Below are positions 6,975-16,624 of a stretch of 64,000 nucleotides of DNA, in pieces. Location of the stretch: contig NZ_CP022222.1 in the NCBI RefSeq assembly GCF_009930815.1, forward strand, positions 4,878,501-4,942,500, read 5' to 3'. How positions within the stretch are numbered: position 1 is the stretch's first letter; each line of letters begins with the position of its first letter. The DNA is from Bradyrhizobium sp. CCBAU 051011 (lineage in GTDB: Bacteria > Pseudomonadota > Alphaproteobacteria > Rhizobiales > Xanthobacteraceae). The notes under the pieces are model-generated. The model did not search any database and was not told where the DNA came from. It was given only the letters and a program-made list of their open reading frames with translations. The position numbers and the translations under genes were made by a program.

Positions 6975-8411
6975 ATGCAAAGCCCCCTGGGAATCCTTCG
7001 CGATATCTGGACGTCGGCCGGCGGCGATCCGTCCGCACTTAACGCGCTCACATTAACCGGCGACGAGCCGCAATTGCCATCCTCGTTTCGCGTCGCCGCA
7101 GCGGCGCAGGTCAGCGTCGCCGCGAGCGCGCTCGCCGCGGCCGAGATCTGGAAAATGCGCAGCGGAGAGGCCCAGCACGTCTCGGTCGATATGCGCCACG
7201 CTGTGGTCGAATGCCGGAGCGAACGTTATCTGCGCGTCGACGGCAAGCCGCCGCCGCCGGCCTGGGACGCGATCGCCGGTGTCTACAAGACCCGCGATGG
7301 CTTCGTGCGGCTGCACACCAACTTTCCGCACCACCGCGACGCCGTATGCAAGGTATTGAACTGCAAGCCCGAGCGTGACGCGGTGCAGGGCGCCTTGATG
7401 CAATGGGAGGGCGAAGCGTTCGAGACCGCAGCCTATGCGGAGGGCGGCGTCGTCGCCTTCATGCGCTCGCACGACGAATGGTCGGCGACGCCGCATGCCA
7501 AAGCGCTCGCCGGATTGCCGCTGATCTCGATCACGAAAATCGGCGAAGCCGCACCAAAACCGTGGCCCGAGGGCGAGCGGCCGCTCGCCGGTCTTCGCGT
7601 GCTCGATCTGTCGCGCGTGATTGCAGGTCCCGTGGCGGGGCGAACGCTCGCAGCCCATGGCGCTGATGTGCTGCTGATCTCGGGGCCGGATCTGCCGGCG
7701 ATCCCGTGGCTCACGATCGATACCGGCCGCGGCAAGCTGACGAGTTTCGTCGAACTCAAGACGGAGCCGGGCCGGGCGGTGTTGCGGGAGTTGCTGACTG
7801 CGGCCGATATCTTCTCGCAAGGCTATCGGCCGCGCGCGATCGCCGGCCTCGGCTTCTCGCCGGAAGAAGCGGCGCGCATCAATCCCGGTATCATTTATGT
7901 CACGTTGTCGGCCTATGGTGCCGCCGGGCCGTGGGCGGAGCGGCGCGGCTTCGACTCGCTGGTGCAGACCGCGACCGGATTCAACCATGCCGAGGGGCAG
8001 GCGGCCGGTGTCGATGGACCTAAAGAATTGCCGGCGCAGATGCTCGACCACGCCACCGGTTACTTCATGGCGTTCGGCGCCATGATGGCGAAAGCGCGCC
8101 AGGCGCGTGAGGGTGGCAGTTGGCACGTTCAGGTGTCGCTGGCGCAGACCGGGCGGTGGCTGTGGAATCTCGGGCGGGTCGCCGGCGGGCTGGATACCCG
8201 GGATCTTACAGGGGAAGCGGTGACGCCGTTTATCCAGGAGGTCGATTCAGGCTTTGGCGCGCTGCGGTCGGTCCGGCATTCCGCGGTTTTGTCGAAAACC
8301 CCGGCGTTTTGGGCTCGTCCGGCGATGCCGCTCGGTACCCATCCACCGTTATGGCCGGCACGCGAAATGAGGCAACCATCGGGCGGTCAGCCTCAGTTCT
8401 CCAAACTTTAA
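6975..8411 (+). CDS. CaiB/BaiF family CoA-transferase
   Basis: A 478-residue class III CoA-transferase. The best marks are GLRVLDLSRVIAGPVAGRTL and AHGADVLLISGP near residues 205-240, then the conserved NPGIIYVTLSAYGAAGPWAE stretch and RRGFDSLVQTATGF. The family moves CoA between carboxylic acids, for example carnitine, oxalate or formyl donors; the substrate is not deducible. The N-terminal half carries a second, weaker CaiB-like lobe (SVDMRHAVVECRSERYL), as in other two-lobe members of similar size. Start is the ATG at 6975 after AAGAGAGG. The product is cytoplasmic, and the gene appears single. Confidence 0.88.
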   Translation: MQSPLGILRDIWTSAGGDPSALNALTLTGDEPQLPSSFRVAAAAQVSVAASALAAAEIWKMRSGEAQHVSVDMRHAVVECRSERYLRVDGKPPPPAWDAIAGVYKTRDGFVRLHTNFPHHRDAVCKVLNCKPERDAVQGALMQWEGEAFETAAYAEGGVVAFMRSHDEWSATPHAKALAGLPLISITKIGEAAPKPWPEGERPLAGLRVLDLSRVIAGPVAGRTLAAHGADVLLISGPDLPAIPWLTIDTGRGKLTSFVELKTEPGRAVLRELLTAADIFSQGYRPRAIAGLGFSPEEAARINPGIIYVTLSAYGAAGPWAERRGFDSLVQTATGFNHAEGQAAGVDGPKELPAQMLDHATGYFMAFGAMMAKARQAREGGSWHVQVSLAQTGRWLWNLGRVAGGLDTRDLTGEAVTPFIQEVDSGFGALRSVRHSAVLSKTPAFWARPAMPLGTHPPLWPAREMRQPSGGQPQFSKL

Positions 8412-8501
8412 CCTCCTCCGCCAGGCCGGTTTTCGATTTTTAGGTTGTCTAAAGCGCCAAATGGGCACTATTAGCGCAGGGGTGAGACAAATCGTCGCTG
8501 A

Positions 8502-9761
8502 ATGGTTCCGGGTCGGATGCTCAAGGTGTTTGCGAAGCGATTGCAGATCGTTACCCGGCAGCGGCTGACCGTGGCCATCGGTCTGTTGGCCCTGGTCGGT
8601 GCGGGCGCCTATGGCTACGCCCAGATCGGCGGTCCAAAGCGCGGGCATTCGGAAATCTCGAGCCAGTCGCGCAAGGGATTGCAGCGCTACACGCCGAGCG
8701 CCGCCGAATGGGCCAGCCTGACCATTCAGCCCGTCACCGAACGCGGCTTCCGCGCCGAGAACGTCACCGAAGGCAAGATCGCGATCGATGAAGATCGCTC
8801 GACGCCGGTGTTCTCGCCGTATGCGGGCCGCGTCACCAGGCTGCTGGCCAGACCGGGCGACAGCGTCGTCAAGGGCCAGCCGTTGTTCGTGATCGAGGCG
8901 GCCGACAACGTTCAGGCGCAAAACGATTTCATCGCGGCGATGACCGCCATGAACAAGGCGAAGTCCGCGCTCGATCTGGCGCAGTTGCAGGGAGCGCGCG
9001 CCAAGGACCTGTTCGAGGGCAAGGCGGTCCCGCTGAAGGATTATCAGCAGAGCCAGGCGACACTGATTCAGGCGCAGAACGACATGCGCTCGTCGGAAAC
9101 GGCGGTCCAGGCGGCGCGCAACAAGCTGCGCCTCCTCGGCCTCACCGACGACGACATCGCGATCTTCCAGGAGAAGGGCCGCATCAATCCCGAAATCACC
9201 ATCTTCGCGCCGCTCGGCGGCACCGTGGTCCAGCGCAGGATCGGTCCCGGCCAATATGTCAACGCCGGCGCCAGCGACCCCGTCTATGTGATCGGCGATC
9301 TCTCCACCGTCTGGATGACGGCGTTCGTGCGCGAAAGCGATTGCGCCAACGTCGCGATCGGGCAGGAGGTGAGTTTCAGCGTGCTGGCGCTGCCGGGCCG
9401 TTCGCTGTCGGCGCGGATCAACTACGTCGCCACCGCGATCGACCCGGCGACGCGGCGGCTGCTCGTGCGCGCCACCATCGACAACAAGAACGGCACGCTG
9501 AAGCCGGAGATGTTCGCCAACGTCACGATCTATTCCGCGGGCGACCGCCCGGCAGTCGGCGTGCCGAAACAGGCGCTGATCTACGAAGGCGACCAGGTCC
9601 GGATCTGGGTCGCGCATCCGGACAAGACCATTGAACTGCGTCAGATCAAGCCCGGCCTCACCAATGGCGATCTCGTCGAGGTGGTCGGCAATTTGAGGCC
9701 CGGCGAGCAGATCGTCACCAAGGGCGCACTCTTCATCGATCGCGCCGCGTCCGGCAGCTGA
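8502..9761 (+). CDS. efflux RND transporter periplasmic adaptor subunit (CusB/CzcB type)
   Basis: A 419-residue membrane fusion protein with an N-terminal membrane anchor/signal (residues ~22-42). It then has the lipoyl/barrel-sandwich half VFSPYAGRVTRLLARPGD, an alpha-helical hairpin (QNDFIAAMTAMNKAKSALDL... to AARNKLRLLGL), the second lipoyl half TIFAPLGGTVVQRRIGPGQY and beta-barrel/MP domains (LVRATIDNKNGTLKPEMFA). This is the CzcB/CusB heavy-metal group. It bridges the inner-membrane pump to an outer-membrane channel. The pump gene follows 25 bases downstream. No outer-membrane factor is in this operon; a TolC-type gene lies at 21533-22996. Start 8502 is used; ATG at 8517 is possible. Confidence 0.9.
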   Translation: MVPGRMLKVFAKRLQIVTRQRLTVAIGLLALVGAGAYGYAQIGGPKRGHSEISSQSRKGLQRYTPSAAEWASLTIQPVTERGFRAENVTEGKIAIDEDRSTPVFSPYAGRVTRLLARPGDSVVKGQPLFVIEAADNVQAQNDFIAAMTAMNKAKSALDLAQLQGARAKDLFEGKAVPLKDYQQSQATLIQAQNDMRSSETAVQAARNKLRLLGLTDDDIAIFQEKGRINPEITIFAPLGGTVVQRRIGPGQYVNAGASDPVYVIGDLSTVWMTAFVRESDCANVAIGQEVSFSVLALPGRSLSARINYVATAIDPATRRLLVRATIDNKNGTLKPEMFANVTIYSAGDRPAVGVPKQALIYEGDQVRIWVAHPDKTIELRQIKPGLTNGDLVEVVGNLRPGEQIVTKGALFIDRAASGS

Positions 9762-9786
9762 CCCCTCATTGAAAGCTTCGATCTGA

Positions 9787-12700
9787 ATGGATCGCCTGGT
9801 CGCCCTAGCAGTCAGCCGCCGCTATTTGATGGTGGGCATGTTCGTCGCCGTGCTGGTCGGCGGCCTGATCGCGTTCAGGCAGCTCAACATCGAGGCCTAT
9901 CCCGATCCGACCCCGCCGATGGTCGATATCGTGACGCAAAGCCCGGGCCTGTCGTCGGAGGAGATCGAGCGCTACATCACGATCCCGATCGAGACCCAGG
10001 TCGCCGGCATCAAGAACCTGCGCACTATCAGAACCATCTCGCTGTACGGCTTGTCCGACGTCAAACTGCAATTCTCCTTCGACTACACCTATGAAGAGGC
10101 GCTGCAGCAGGTGTTGAATCGCCTGGCGCAATTGCCGCCGCTGCCAGGCAATGTGCAGCCGACCATCTCGCCGCTCAGCCCGATCGGCGAGATTTTTCGT
10201 TACCGCCTGAAGGGCCCGCCAAACTACAGCGTGCTGGACCTCAAGACGCTGCAGGACTGGGTGTTGCAGCGCCGCTTCCGCGCCGTGCCCGGTGTCATCG
10301 ACGTCACGGGGTGGGGCGGCAAGACCAAGACCTACGAGCTGCAGGTCGATTTCAACAAGCTGGTCGCCAACGGGCTGACGCTGCCGCAGGTGCTGCAGGC
10401 CGTCAGCAACGCCAACATCAATGTCGGCGGCAACACCGTCAACATCGGCGCGCAATCCGCCGTGGTGCGCGGCGTCGGCCTGATCCGCTCGGTCGACGAC
10501 CTCAACAACACCATGGTGTCGCAGTCCGGCGGCAATCCGGTGCTGGTCCGCGACATCGCCCATGTCACGATCGGCGAGAAGCCGCGGCTCGGCATCGCCG
10601 GCCTCGATCAGGACGACGACATCGTGCAGGGCATCGTCCTGATGCGGCGCGGCGAGCAGAGCTCGCCGACCATCGCCCGGGTCGAACAGCTCGTTCGCGA
10701 CATCAACAACTCCAGCGTCCTGCCGCCCGGCGTGAGAATCGAGCGGATCTACGACCGCAAGGACCTGATCGACATCACCACGCATACGGTGCTGCACAAT
10801 ATGGTGGTCGGCATCATCCTGATCGTGCTGCTGCAGTGGATGTTCCTTGGCGATCTCCGCAGCGCGCTGATCGTCGGCGCGACGATTCCGTTCGCGCTGT
10901 TTTTCGCCGTCATCATCCTGGTGCTGCGCGGCGAATCCGCCAATCTGCTGTCGGTCGGCGCGATCGATTTCGGCCTGATCGTGGACGGCACCGTGATCAT
11001 GGTGGAGGCGATCTTCCGGCGGCTGACCCAGACGACCGCGCTGTCTGAGGCTGAGCAGAGCCACATCTCCTTCGAGACCACGATGGGCATGAAGAGCCAC
11101 GCCATCCTGTCGGCGTCTGCTGACGTGTCGCGCTCGATCTTCTTCGCCGCCGCCATCATCATCGCCGCCTTCCTGCCGCTGTTCACGCTGAGCGGCGTCG
11201 AGGGCAATATCTTCGGGCCGATGGCGCGGACCTATGCCTATGCGCTGGCGGGCGGATTGATCGCGACCTTTACGGTGACGCCGGCGCTGAGCGCGATCAT
11301 CCTGCCCTCGCATCTGGACGAGACCGAGACCTGGGTCGTGAAGCAGCTCGACCGGCTCTATGTGCCGGTGCTGGAATGGGCGATCGCGAACCGCAGGATC
11401 GTGCTCGCCGGCGCCGCCGTCCTCGTGCTGATGACCATTGCGTTCGCGCGGCTGCTCGGGCTGGAATTCCTGCCCAAGCTGGAAGAAGGCAATTTGTGGA
11501 TTCGCGCGACGCTGCCGCCGACCATCTCGTTGCAGGAGGGCAATGCCTACGTCAACGAGATGCGCAGGATGATCCGCGCGCGCCCCGAAGTGGAATCGGT
11601 GGTGTCGCAGCATGGACGTCCGGACGACGGCACCGACGCCGCCGGCCTGTTCAATGCCGAATTCTTCGCGCCGCTCAAACCCAACAGCGAATGGCCCGGC
11701 ACCCGCGACAAGGACGAACTGACCGCGCAGTTGCTGGGGCAGTTGCAGGACAAATTCCCGGGCGTCGAATTCAACTTCTCGCAATATCTGCAGGACAACG
11801 TCTCGGAGGCCGTCTCGGGCGTCAAGGGCGAGAACTCGATCAAGCTCTACGGCAACGATCTGCAGGCGCTGACCGATACCGCCAACAAGATCAAATCCGT
11901 GCTCGGCACGGTGCAGGGCGTCACCGACCTTGCCGTGTTCACCTCGCTCGGCCAGCCGACCATTCAGATCGACATCGACCGCGCTCGCGCGGCTCGCTAT
12001 GGCCTGTCGCCCGGCGATATCAACGCCACCATCAAGGTCGCGGTCGGCGGCGACAGCGCCGGCGACATCTACGAGCCCGGCAGCGACCGCCACTTCCCGA
12101 TCATCGTTCGCCTTGCGCCTGAGTATCGCAAGAGCGCGGGGGCGATCCACAATTTACGGATCGGCGTAGCCGGGCAGGGCGGCATTACGCAGATCCCGCT
12201 CAGCGAGGTCGCCTCGATCAACCTGATCTCGGGCGCGGCCTACATCTACCGCGAAGGGCAGGAACGCTATCTGCCGATCAAGTTCTCGGTGCGCAACCGC
12301 GACCTCGGCAGCGCGATCCACGAAGCACAGGATAAGGTCGCCGAGCAGGTCCAGCTTCCGTCGGGATCGCGCATCGAATGGGTCGGCGAATTCGGCAACC
12401 TGAAGGACGCCATCCGCCGGCTGTCGATCGTGGTGCCGATCAGCCTCGCGCTGATCGGCGTGCTGCTGTTCTTCAATTTCGGTTCGATGGTCGACACCTT
12501 GCTCGCGATGAGCGTGATCCCGATGGCGATCTTCGGCGGCGTGCTCGGATTGCTGATCTCGGGGATTCCGTTCAGCGTGTCGGCGGCGATCGGCTTCATC
12601 GCGCTGTTGGGCATCGCTGTGATGGACGGCATCATCATCCTGTCGCAGTACAACCAGCTCATCGACGAAGGCTATGAGCGGATGCGCGCGGTGATCCGTA

Positions 12701-12906
12701 CCGGCGAACTGCAACTGCGTCCGGTGCTGATGACCTGCGTGGTGGCGGGCGTCGGACTGCTACCGGCGGCACTCTCGGAGGGGATTGGTTCGCAGGTGCA
12801 AAAGCCGCTGGCGGTCGTGGTCGTCACCGGCATGATGCTGGCGCCGATCGTGATCCTGGTGACGCTGCCGGTACTGATCTTGGTGTTCTCGCGCCGGGCG
12901 CGCTAG
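9787..12906 (+). CDS. efflux RND transporter permease subunit, CusA/CzcA (HME) type
   Basis: A 1039-residue proton-driven inner-membrane pump. The HME group is indicated by the TM4 signature AIDFGLIVDGTVIMVE (residues ~391-406), which has the acidic residues used for proton transfer. The N-terminal part reads AYPDPTPPMVDIVTQSPGLS, the first porter domains follow the first membrane helix, and the usual second half has a further large periplasmic loop and GVLLFFNFGSMVDTLLAM. Substrates of the group are divalent or monovalent metal ions such as Co, Zn, Cd, Cu or Ag; which ones cannot be told. No metal-binding His-rich tail is seen. Encoded immediately after its adaptor, in one operon. Confidence 0.93.
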   Translation: MDRLVALAVSRRYLMVGMFVAVLVGGLIAFRQLNIEAYPDPTPPMVDIVTQSPGLSSEEIERYITIPIETQVAGIKNLRTIRTISLYGLSDVKLQFSFDYTYEEALQQVLNRLAQLPPLPGNVQPTISPLSPIGEIFRYRLKGPPNYSVLDLKTLQDWVLQRRFRAVPGVIDVTGWGGKTKTYELQVDFNKLVANGLTLPQVLQAVSNANINVGGNTVNIGAQSAVVRGVGLIRSVDDLNNTMVSQSGGNPVLVRDIAHVTIGEKPRLGIAGLDQDDDIVQGIVLMRRGEQSSPTIARVEQLVRDINNSSVLPPGVRIERIYDRKDLIDITTHTVLHNMVVGIILIVLLQWMFLGDLRSALIVGATIPFALFFAVIILVLRGESANLLSVGAIDFGLIVDGTVIMVEAIFRRLTQTTALSEAEQSHISFETTMGMKSHAILSASADVSRSIFFAAAIIIAAFLPLFTLSGVEGNIFGPMARTYAYALAGGLIATFTVTPALSAIILPSHLDETETWVVKQLDRLYVPVLEWAIANRRIVLAGAAVLVLMTIAFARLLGLEFLPKLEEGNLWIRATLPPTISLQEGNAYVNEMRRMIRARPEVESVVSQHGRPDDGTDAAGLFNAEFFAPLKPNSEWPGTRDKDELTAQLLGQLQDKFPGVEFNFSQYLQDNVSEAVSGVKGENSIKLYGNDLQALTDTANKIKSVLGTVQGVTDLAVFTSLGQPTIQIDIDRARAARYGLSPGDINATIKVAVGGDSAGDIYEPGSDRHFPIIVRLAPEYRKSAGAIHNLRIGVAGQGGITQIPLSEVASINLISGAAYIYREGQERYLPIKFSVRNRDLGSAIHEAQDKVAEQVQLPSGSRIEWVGEFGNLKDAIRRLSIVVPISLALIGVLLFFNFGSMVDTLLAMSVIPMAIFGGVLGLLISGIPFSVSAAIGFIALLGIAVMDGIIILSQYNQLIDEGYERMRAVIRTGELQLRPVLMTCVVAGVGLLPAALSEGIGSQVQKPLAVVVVTGMMLAPIVILVTLPVLILVFSRRAR

Positions 12907-13011
12907 AATCCGTGTGGGCACATGCCCATGTTTCCTGCCCACTCGGTTTGTGGTTGACGCAATCCGGCGGGCGTCCCTTGATAGCAGCAGGGACAACCGC
13001 AGGAGCAAGCC

Positions 13012-14475
13012 ATGCGGATCGAGGAAAGCCAGGGCACCAGTCAGGTATCTGCAGGCCCAACGAACGGCCACGCACCACCTGCGACGACCGCGCCGACGGC
13101 TGAGCAGATTCTCGGCGAAATCCGTGACTACTGCCGCCAGACGCGCACGGCCGAATCGACCTTCGGGCGGCTGGTCGTCAACGACGGCAAGCTGGTGTCG
13201 CGCTTGCGCGACGGCGCCAGGATCACGACCGGCACGCTCGACAAGGTGCGAGCGTACCTCGCCGAGCACCGGCCTGCATCGGCCGGCGCGCCGACCAATT
13301 CACTATCGGCCAAGCCGCTGAATGGCGAAGCCACCGCCAACACGGTTGCGCCGCCGGGCTTCCGATTCTTCGACAACCGGCAAAAGTATCTGCTGTTCGT
13401 CTCGACCTGCAGCGAGAAGACCGAGGTCGGCAACCGCATCTCACTTGAGCTCGGCAATCTGCAGCCCGCGCCGCCGGCGCTGCGCATCTTCGACGCCGGT
13501 GTCGGCGACGGCACCGTGCTGTCACGGGTGATGCGCGCGGTGCACGCGCGATTTCCCACGATGCCGCTCTACGTCGTCGCAAAGGAGATCAGCTACGAAG
13601 ACGTCCGCCTGATGCTGGAGAAGATGGCGGATCGCCTGTTCGAGCATCCCGCGACCGTGCTGGTCGTGACCAACCTCTATTACGCGGAGGCGCCGTGGCT
13701 GACGCCGCGCTCGGTGACCTCGGCGCAAGGCCTGATCTGGAAGGATGTCACGCTGACTGGCAATACCGCGCACGGCTTCGCCGAACAGATCAGCGAGCTC
13801 GAGAGCTTCCTCGCCGAGAACTGGCGCGCAGGCATCAGTCCGACCTCGGGCAATCCGGTCTATCAGCGCCCGGTGATCCTGACGCTGCGGCGCGAGGATC
13901 ATTCGTTCCTGCTCGATCCGATCATGCCGCGGCCCGGCCGCGTGATGGCCGACTACGATCTCGTGATCGCTTCGCAACCCTATCGTGCGCGGGCAAGCGT
14001 CGAGTTCAAGGCTTCAAAAGTCGTGACGCCGCTCGTCAAATCGTTGCGACCGGGCGGGCGGCTGATCGGCATCCATTCGCACGGGCGGGATCCCGGCATC
14101 GAGATCATCGACCAGGTCTGGCCGGGCGACGACCCCTTCAAGACCGACCGCTACGCCATCCTGCGCCAGGTCAAGCACGAACTTGGCGCGGCGGCGCGGC
14201 ATTACAATTTCAATGCGTCATCGGATGCGCGCTCGATCTTCCGTTATCAGATGCACACGCTGCCGGACGAGGTCAGCGGACCGATCGGCACTTCGACGCT
14301 GTTCGCGGCCTGGAACGCTGCGATCTACGTGGCGCAGATCGAGGATAACAGGCTGTCGGAAGTCGTTCGCGATGGCCGCTATCTCGAAGCCACCGACCGT
14401 GTCCTGAAGAAGCATGGCGGCCTGTGGTTCAACGACGAAACCTATGTGATCTCGCGCCGCCGCGCGCCGGCCTGA
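13012..14475 (+). CDS. SAM-dependent methyltransferase-like protein with N-terminal HTH-like region
   Basis: A 487-residue soluble protein in two parts. Residues ~28-85 (AEQILGEIRDYCRQTRTAES, TFGRLVVNDGKLVSRLRDG, TLDKVRAYLAEH) look like a small helix-turn-helix domain seen alone in other alphaproteobacterial proteins. After a linker, FFDNRQKYLLFVSTCSEKTEVG leads into a Rossmann-type methyltransferase fold: RIFDAGVGDGTVLSR is motif I and LVIASQPYRAR may be motif IV. GGRLIGIHSHGRDPGIEII follows. ATG at 13012 has GGAGCAAGCC before it. A GTG-start MTHFR gene follows 15 bases later, so they are co-transcribed. Substrate is unknown; the pairing suggests one-carbon transfer. Confidence 0.72.
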   Translation: MRIEESQGTSQVSAGPTNGHAPPATTAPTAEQILGEIRDYCRQTRTAESTFGRLVVNDGKLVSRLRDGARITTGTLDKVRAYLAEHRPASAGAPTNSLSAKPLNGEATANTVAPPGFRFFDNRQKYLLFVSTCSEKTEVGNRISLELGNLQPAPPALRIFDAGVGDGTVLSRVMRAVHARFPTMPLYVVAKEISYEDVRLMLEKMADRLFEHPATVLVVTNLYYAEAPWLTPRSVTSAQGLIWKDVTLTGNTAHGFAEQISELESFLAENWRAGISPTSGNPVYQRPVILTLRREDHSFLLDPIMPRPGRVMADYDLVIASQPYRARASVEFKASKVVTPLVKSLRPGGRLIGIHSHGRDPGIEIIDQVWPGDDPFKTDRYAILRQVKHELGAAARHYNFNASSDARSIFRYQMHTLPDEVSGPIGTSTLFAAWNAAIYVAQIEDNRLSEVVRDGRYLEATDRVLKKHGGLWFNDETYVISRRRAPA

Positions 14476-14490
14476 GTTTGGGAGGCGTCC

Positions 14491-15402
14491 GTGACCGTCC
14501 CCGATCAGTCATCTCCCAGACTGGCCGCGCTACTGCCGTCGGCCTCCGTCGAAATCTCCTCGCGCGGGCATCAGCTTGCAGAACTGCGCGACTATTTCGC
14601 TGCAGGTACCGACGTCACGGTCACGTTCCTGCCCGGCGACAATTATCATCACAACGTCGAGACGGCGGCCGCGCTGCGCAGCGCCGGCTACAATCCGGTG
14701 CCCCATATCGCCGCGCGCGAAATGGCCTCACGGGAGGCGCTCGACGATTTCCTGGCGCGGGCGCGGGGCGAGGCTGCCGTGTCGCGGGTCCTCCTGATTG
14801 CGGGCGATGTCGTGGCAGGCAAGGGCCCGTTCAAATCGACGGGCGACATCCGCAACAGCGGCTTGATCGAGGCAAATGGGATTACGTCCGTCAGCCTCGC
14901 CGGTCATCCCGAGGGCCATCCCTATCTCGAACTGCCGGATGCGCTGAATGGCCTGAAGGGGTGGCGGGAATGGGGGCGGCGGACGGGAGCGCGGGTCGAT
15001 ATCGTCACCCAGTTCTGCTTCGAGAGCACGCCGATCCTTCAGTGGATTGCTGAACTCGATCGAGCCGGCATCGATCTGCCTGTCATCGTCGGCCTTGCCG
15101 GTCCGGCAACGCCGGCGACACTGACAAAATTCGCGCTCCGCTGTGGCATCGGCAATTCCATGCGCGCGCTGCGGGCTCAGGTCGGCCGGTTCGGCCGCCT
15201 GCTGACCGACACAGGGCCAGATGACGTCGTCAGGGGCTTGCGGTCGGTGCCGGCGGCGGCGACCGCATCGATCGCGGGATTCCACCTGTTTCCGTTCGGC
15301 GGGCTGCGCAAGGCCGGCGTGTGGTTACGCGACTACGAACACGGCCCGCTCCAGCACGTGGAGCGGGCCGCGATCTCACACCTCGGGCTTCAGAATCCGT
15401 AA
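14491..15402 (+). CDS. methylenetetrahydrofolate reductase family protein
   Basis: A 303-residue TIM-barrel protein of the MTHFR type. The N-terminal part SVEISSRGHQLAELRDYF and TFLPGDNYHHNVETAA fit the start of the barrel. Other family-like pieces are RVLLIAGDVV, DIVTQFCFESTPILQWI and the late FHLFPFGGLRKAGVWL. Known MTHFRs use FAD and NAD(P)H to reduce 5,10-methylene-THF to 5-methyl-THF. The canonical MetF signature is only loosely kept, so this may be a divergent branch acting with the methyltransferase encoded just upstream. Start is GTG after GGGAGGCGTCC. Its last 13 bases overlap the convergent amidohydrolase gene. Confidence 0.82.
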   Translation: MTVPDQSSPRLAALLPSASVEISSRGHQLAELRDYFAAGTDVTVTFLPGDNYHHNVETAAALRSAGYNPVPHIAAREMASREALDDFLARARGEAAVSRVLLIAGDVVAGKGPFKSTGDIRNSGLIEANGITSVSLAGHPEGHPYLELPDALNGLKGWREWGRRTGARVDIVTQFCFESTPILQWIAELDRAGIDLPVIVGLAGPATPATLTKFALRCGIGNSMRALRAQVGRFGRLLTDTGPDDVVRGLRSVPAAATASIAGFHLFPFGGLRKAGVWLRDYEHGPLQHVERAAISHLGLQNP

Positions 15403-16355
15403 AGCTGGGCCGGATTGTCGACCAGAATCTTCTTGCGGATCGACGCATCCGGCGCCCACACCGGAAGCTGGTTCAACAGCTTCCCGTCATCGATCTGGAA
15501 CAGCGGCGTCACGTCGGTGACCTGCTTGCCGGCCGGTGTAACCGAATCCGGATGCGGCCAGTCGGTGCCCCAGACGATGCGATCGGGATTGGCTGATATC
15601 AGCGCCTTGGCGAGCGGGATGCAGTCGGTGTAGTCGGGGCCGAGTTTCGAGGAGCGATACGCGCCGGAAATCTTCACATAGGCCTTGCCCGATTTGACGA
15701 GCTCCACGAGATCGGCGAAGCCCGGCTGCTCCACGCCCCGGGCTGCCTGGGCGCCGCCGAAATGATCGAACACGACCGGCACCGGTGAGGCCATGACCAG
15801 ATCCTTGACCGCGGTGATCATCGCTGGGTTGGTGTAGATCTGCACGTGCCAGCCGCGTGCCTTCATGCGCTCGACGGCGGTCGTAAATCGCGGCCGCGCG
15901 ACGTTCGGATCGTTGACGCCGCCGGTTGCGAGGTTGAGGCGGACGCCGCGAATGCCGGCCTTGCCCATGAGATCGAGATCGCTTTCGGACGTCTTGTCGT
16001 CGATGACGGCGACCCCGCGCGCGGTCGGCCCCCGCGCCGCCATGCCGAACAGCGTCGCCGAATTGTCGGTACCGTAGATCGAGGGCGTGACGATCACGAC
16101 GCGCTCCATGTGCAGCGCCTTGTGCAGCGCGCTCATTTCCTCGGGCGAAGCCAGTTCGGGCGTGTAGACGCGGCCGGAGAAGAACGGGAATTTCTCAGGG
16201 TCCGGGTGAATATGGGTGTGGCAGTCGCAGGCGCCCGCGGGCACGTCGAAATTCACCGGCGTCGCGGGCTGCGCCGCTTTGGCCGACGCGGTTCTGTCGT
16301 TCATCATCACTCCGGCTGCGATGGAGGCAAGCATCATACTGCGTCGCGTCAGCAT
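15390..16355 (-). CDS. Tat-exported amidohydrolase family protein
   Basis: A 321-residue amidohydrolase_2 (TIM-barrel) protein. It begins MLTRRSMMLASIAAGVMM, a twin-arginine-like export signal (TRRSMM), then CDCHTHIHPDPEKFPF with the metal-binding H-x-H, FDHFGGAQ and the late IVWGTDWPHPD with Asp and His. Such enzymes hydrolyse lactones or decarboxylate aromatic/cyclic carboxylates (2-pyrone-4,6-dicarboxylate lactonase group). If exported it acts in the periplasm, which is unusual for that group. ATG at 16355 is preceded by GGGAGAACACCA. Its 3' end overlaps the MTHFR gene by 13 bases in convergent orientation. Confidence 0.87.
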   Translation of the reverse strand: MLTRRSMMLASIAAGVMMNDRTASAKAAQPATPVNFDVPAGACDCHTHIHPDPEKFPFFSGRVYTPELASPEEMSALHKALHMERVVIVTPSIYGTDNSATLFGMAARGPTARGVAVIDDKTSESDLDLMGKAGIRGVRLNLATGGVNDPNVARPRFTTAVERMKARGWHVQIYTNPAMITAVKDLVMASPVPVVFDHFGGAQAARGVEQPGFADLVELVKSGKAYVKISGAYRSSKLGPDYTDCIPLAKALISANPDRIVWGTDWPHPDSVTPAGKQVTDVTPLFQIDDGKLLNQLPVWAPDASIRKKILVDNPAQLYGF

Positions 16356-16624
16356 TGGTGTTCTCCCTGGATATTGTTGTTGATTGTTGGCGTCTGGCAG
16401 GGCCTCGGACCCGTCAGCTCCGGTGTTCTCCCATCCCCCGGCACCGGGCGTGTTTCGTCCGCTGAGCGGCCGGAAGCTTATCGGGAGAAGTGAGGCGCGG
16501 GAAGGGCAGCCGTGCTTCGAGTTATCGGTTCAGTAACGCAGCCGGTCTATCGAACCGGAAGACGCTTCGATTTGACTAATCCTCCGCCCGCCCAGAATAT
16601 CTCGTACTCCTCTGGAATCACTTC

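Noticed and set aside
9805..12150. 781-aa minus-strand frame
   Set aside because: It is an antisense shadow of the CusA-type pump, caused by high third-position GC, and is full of Arg, Asp and His.
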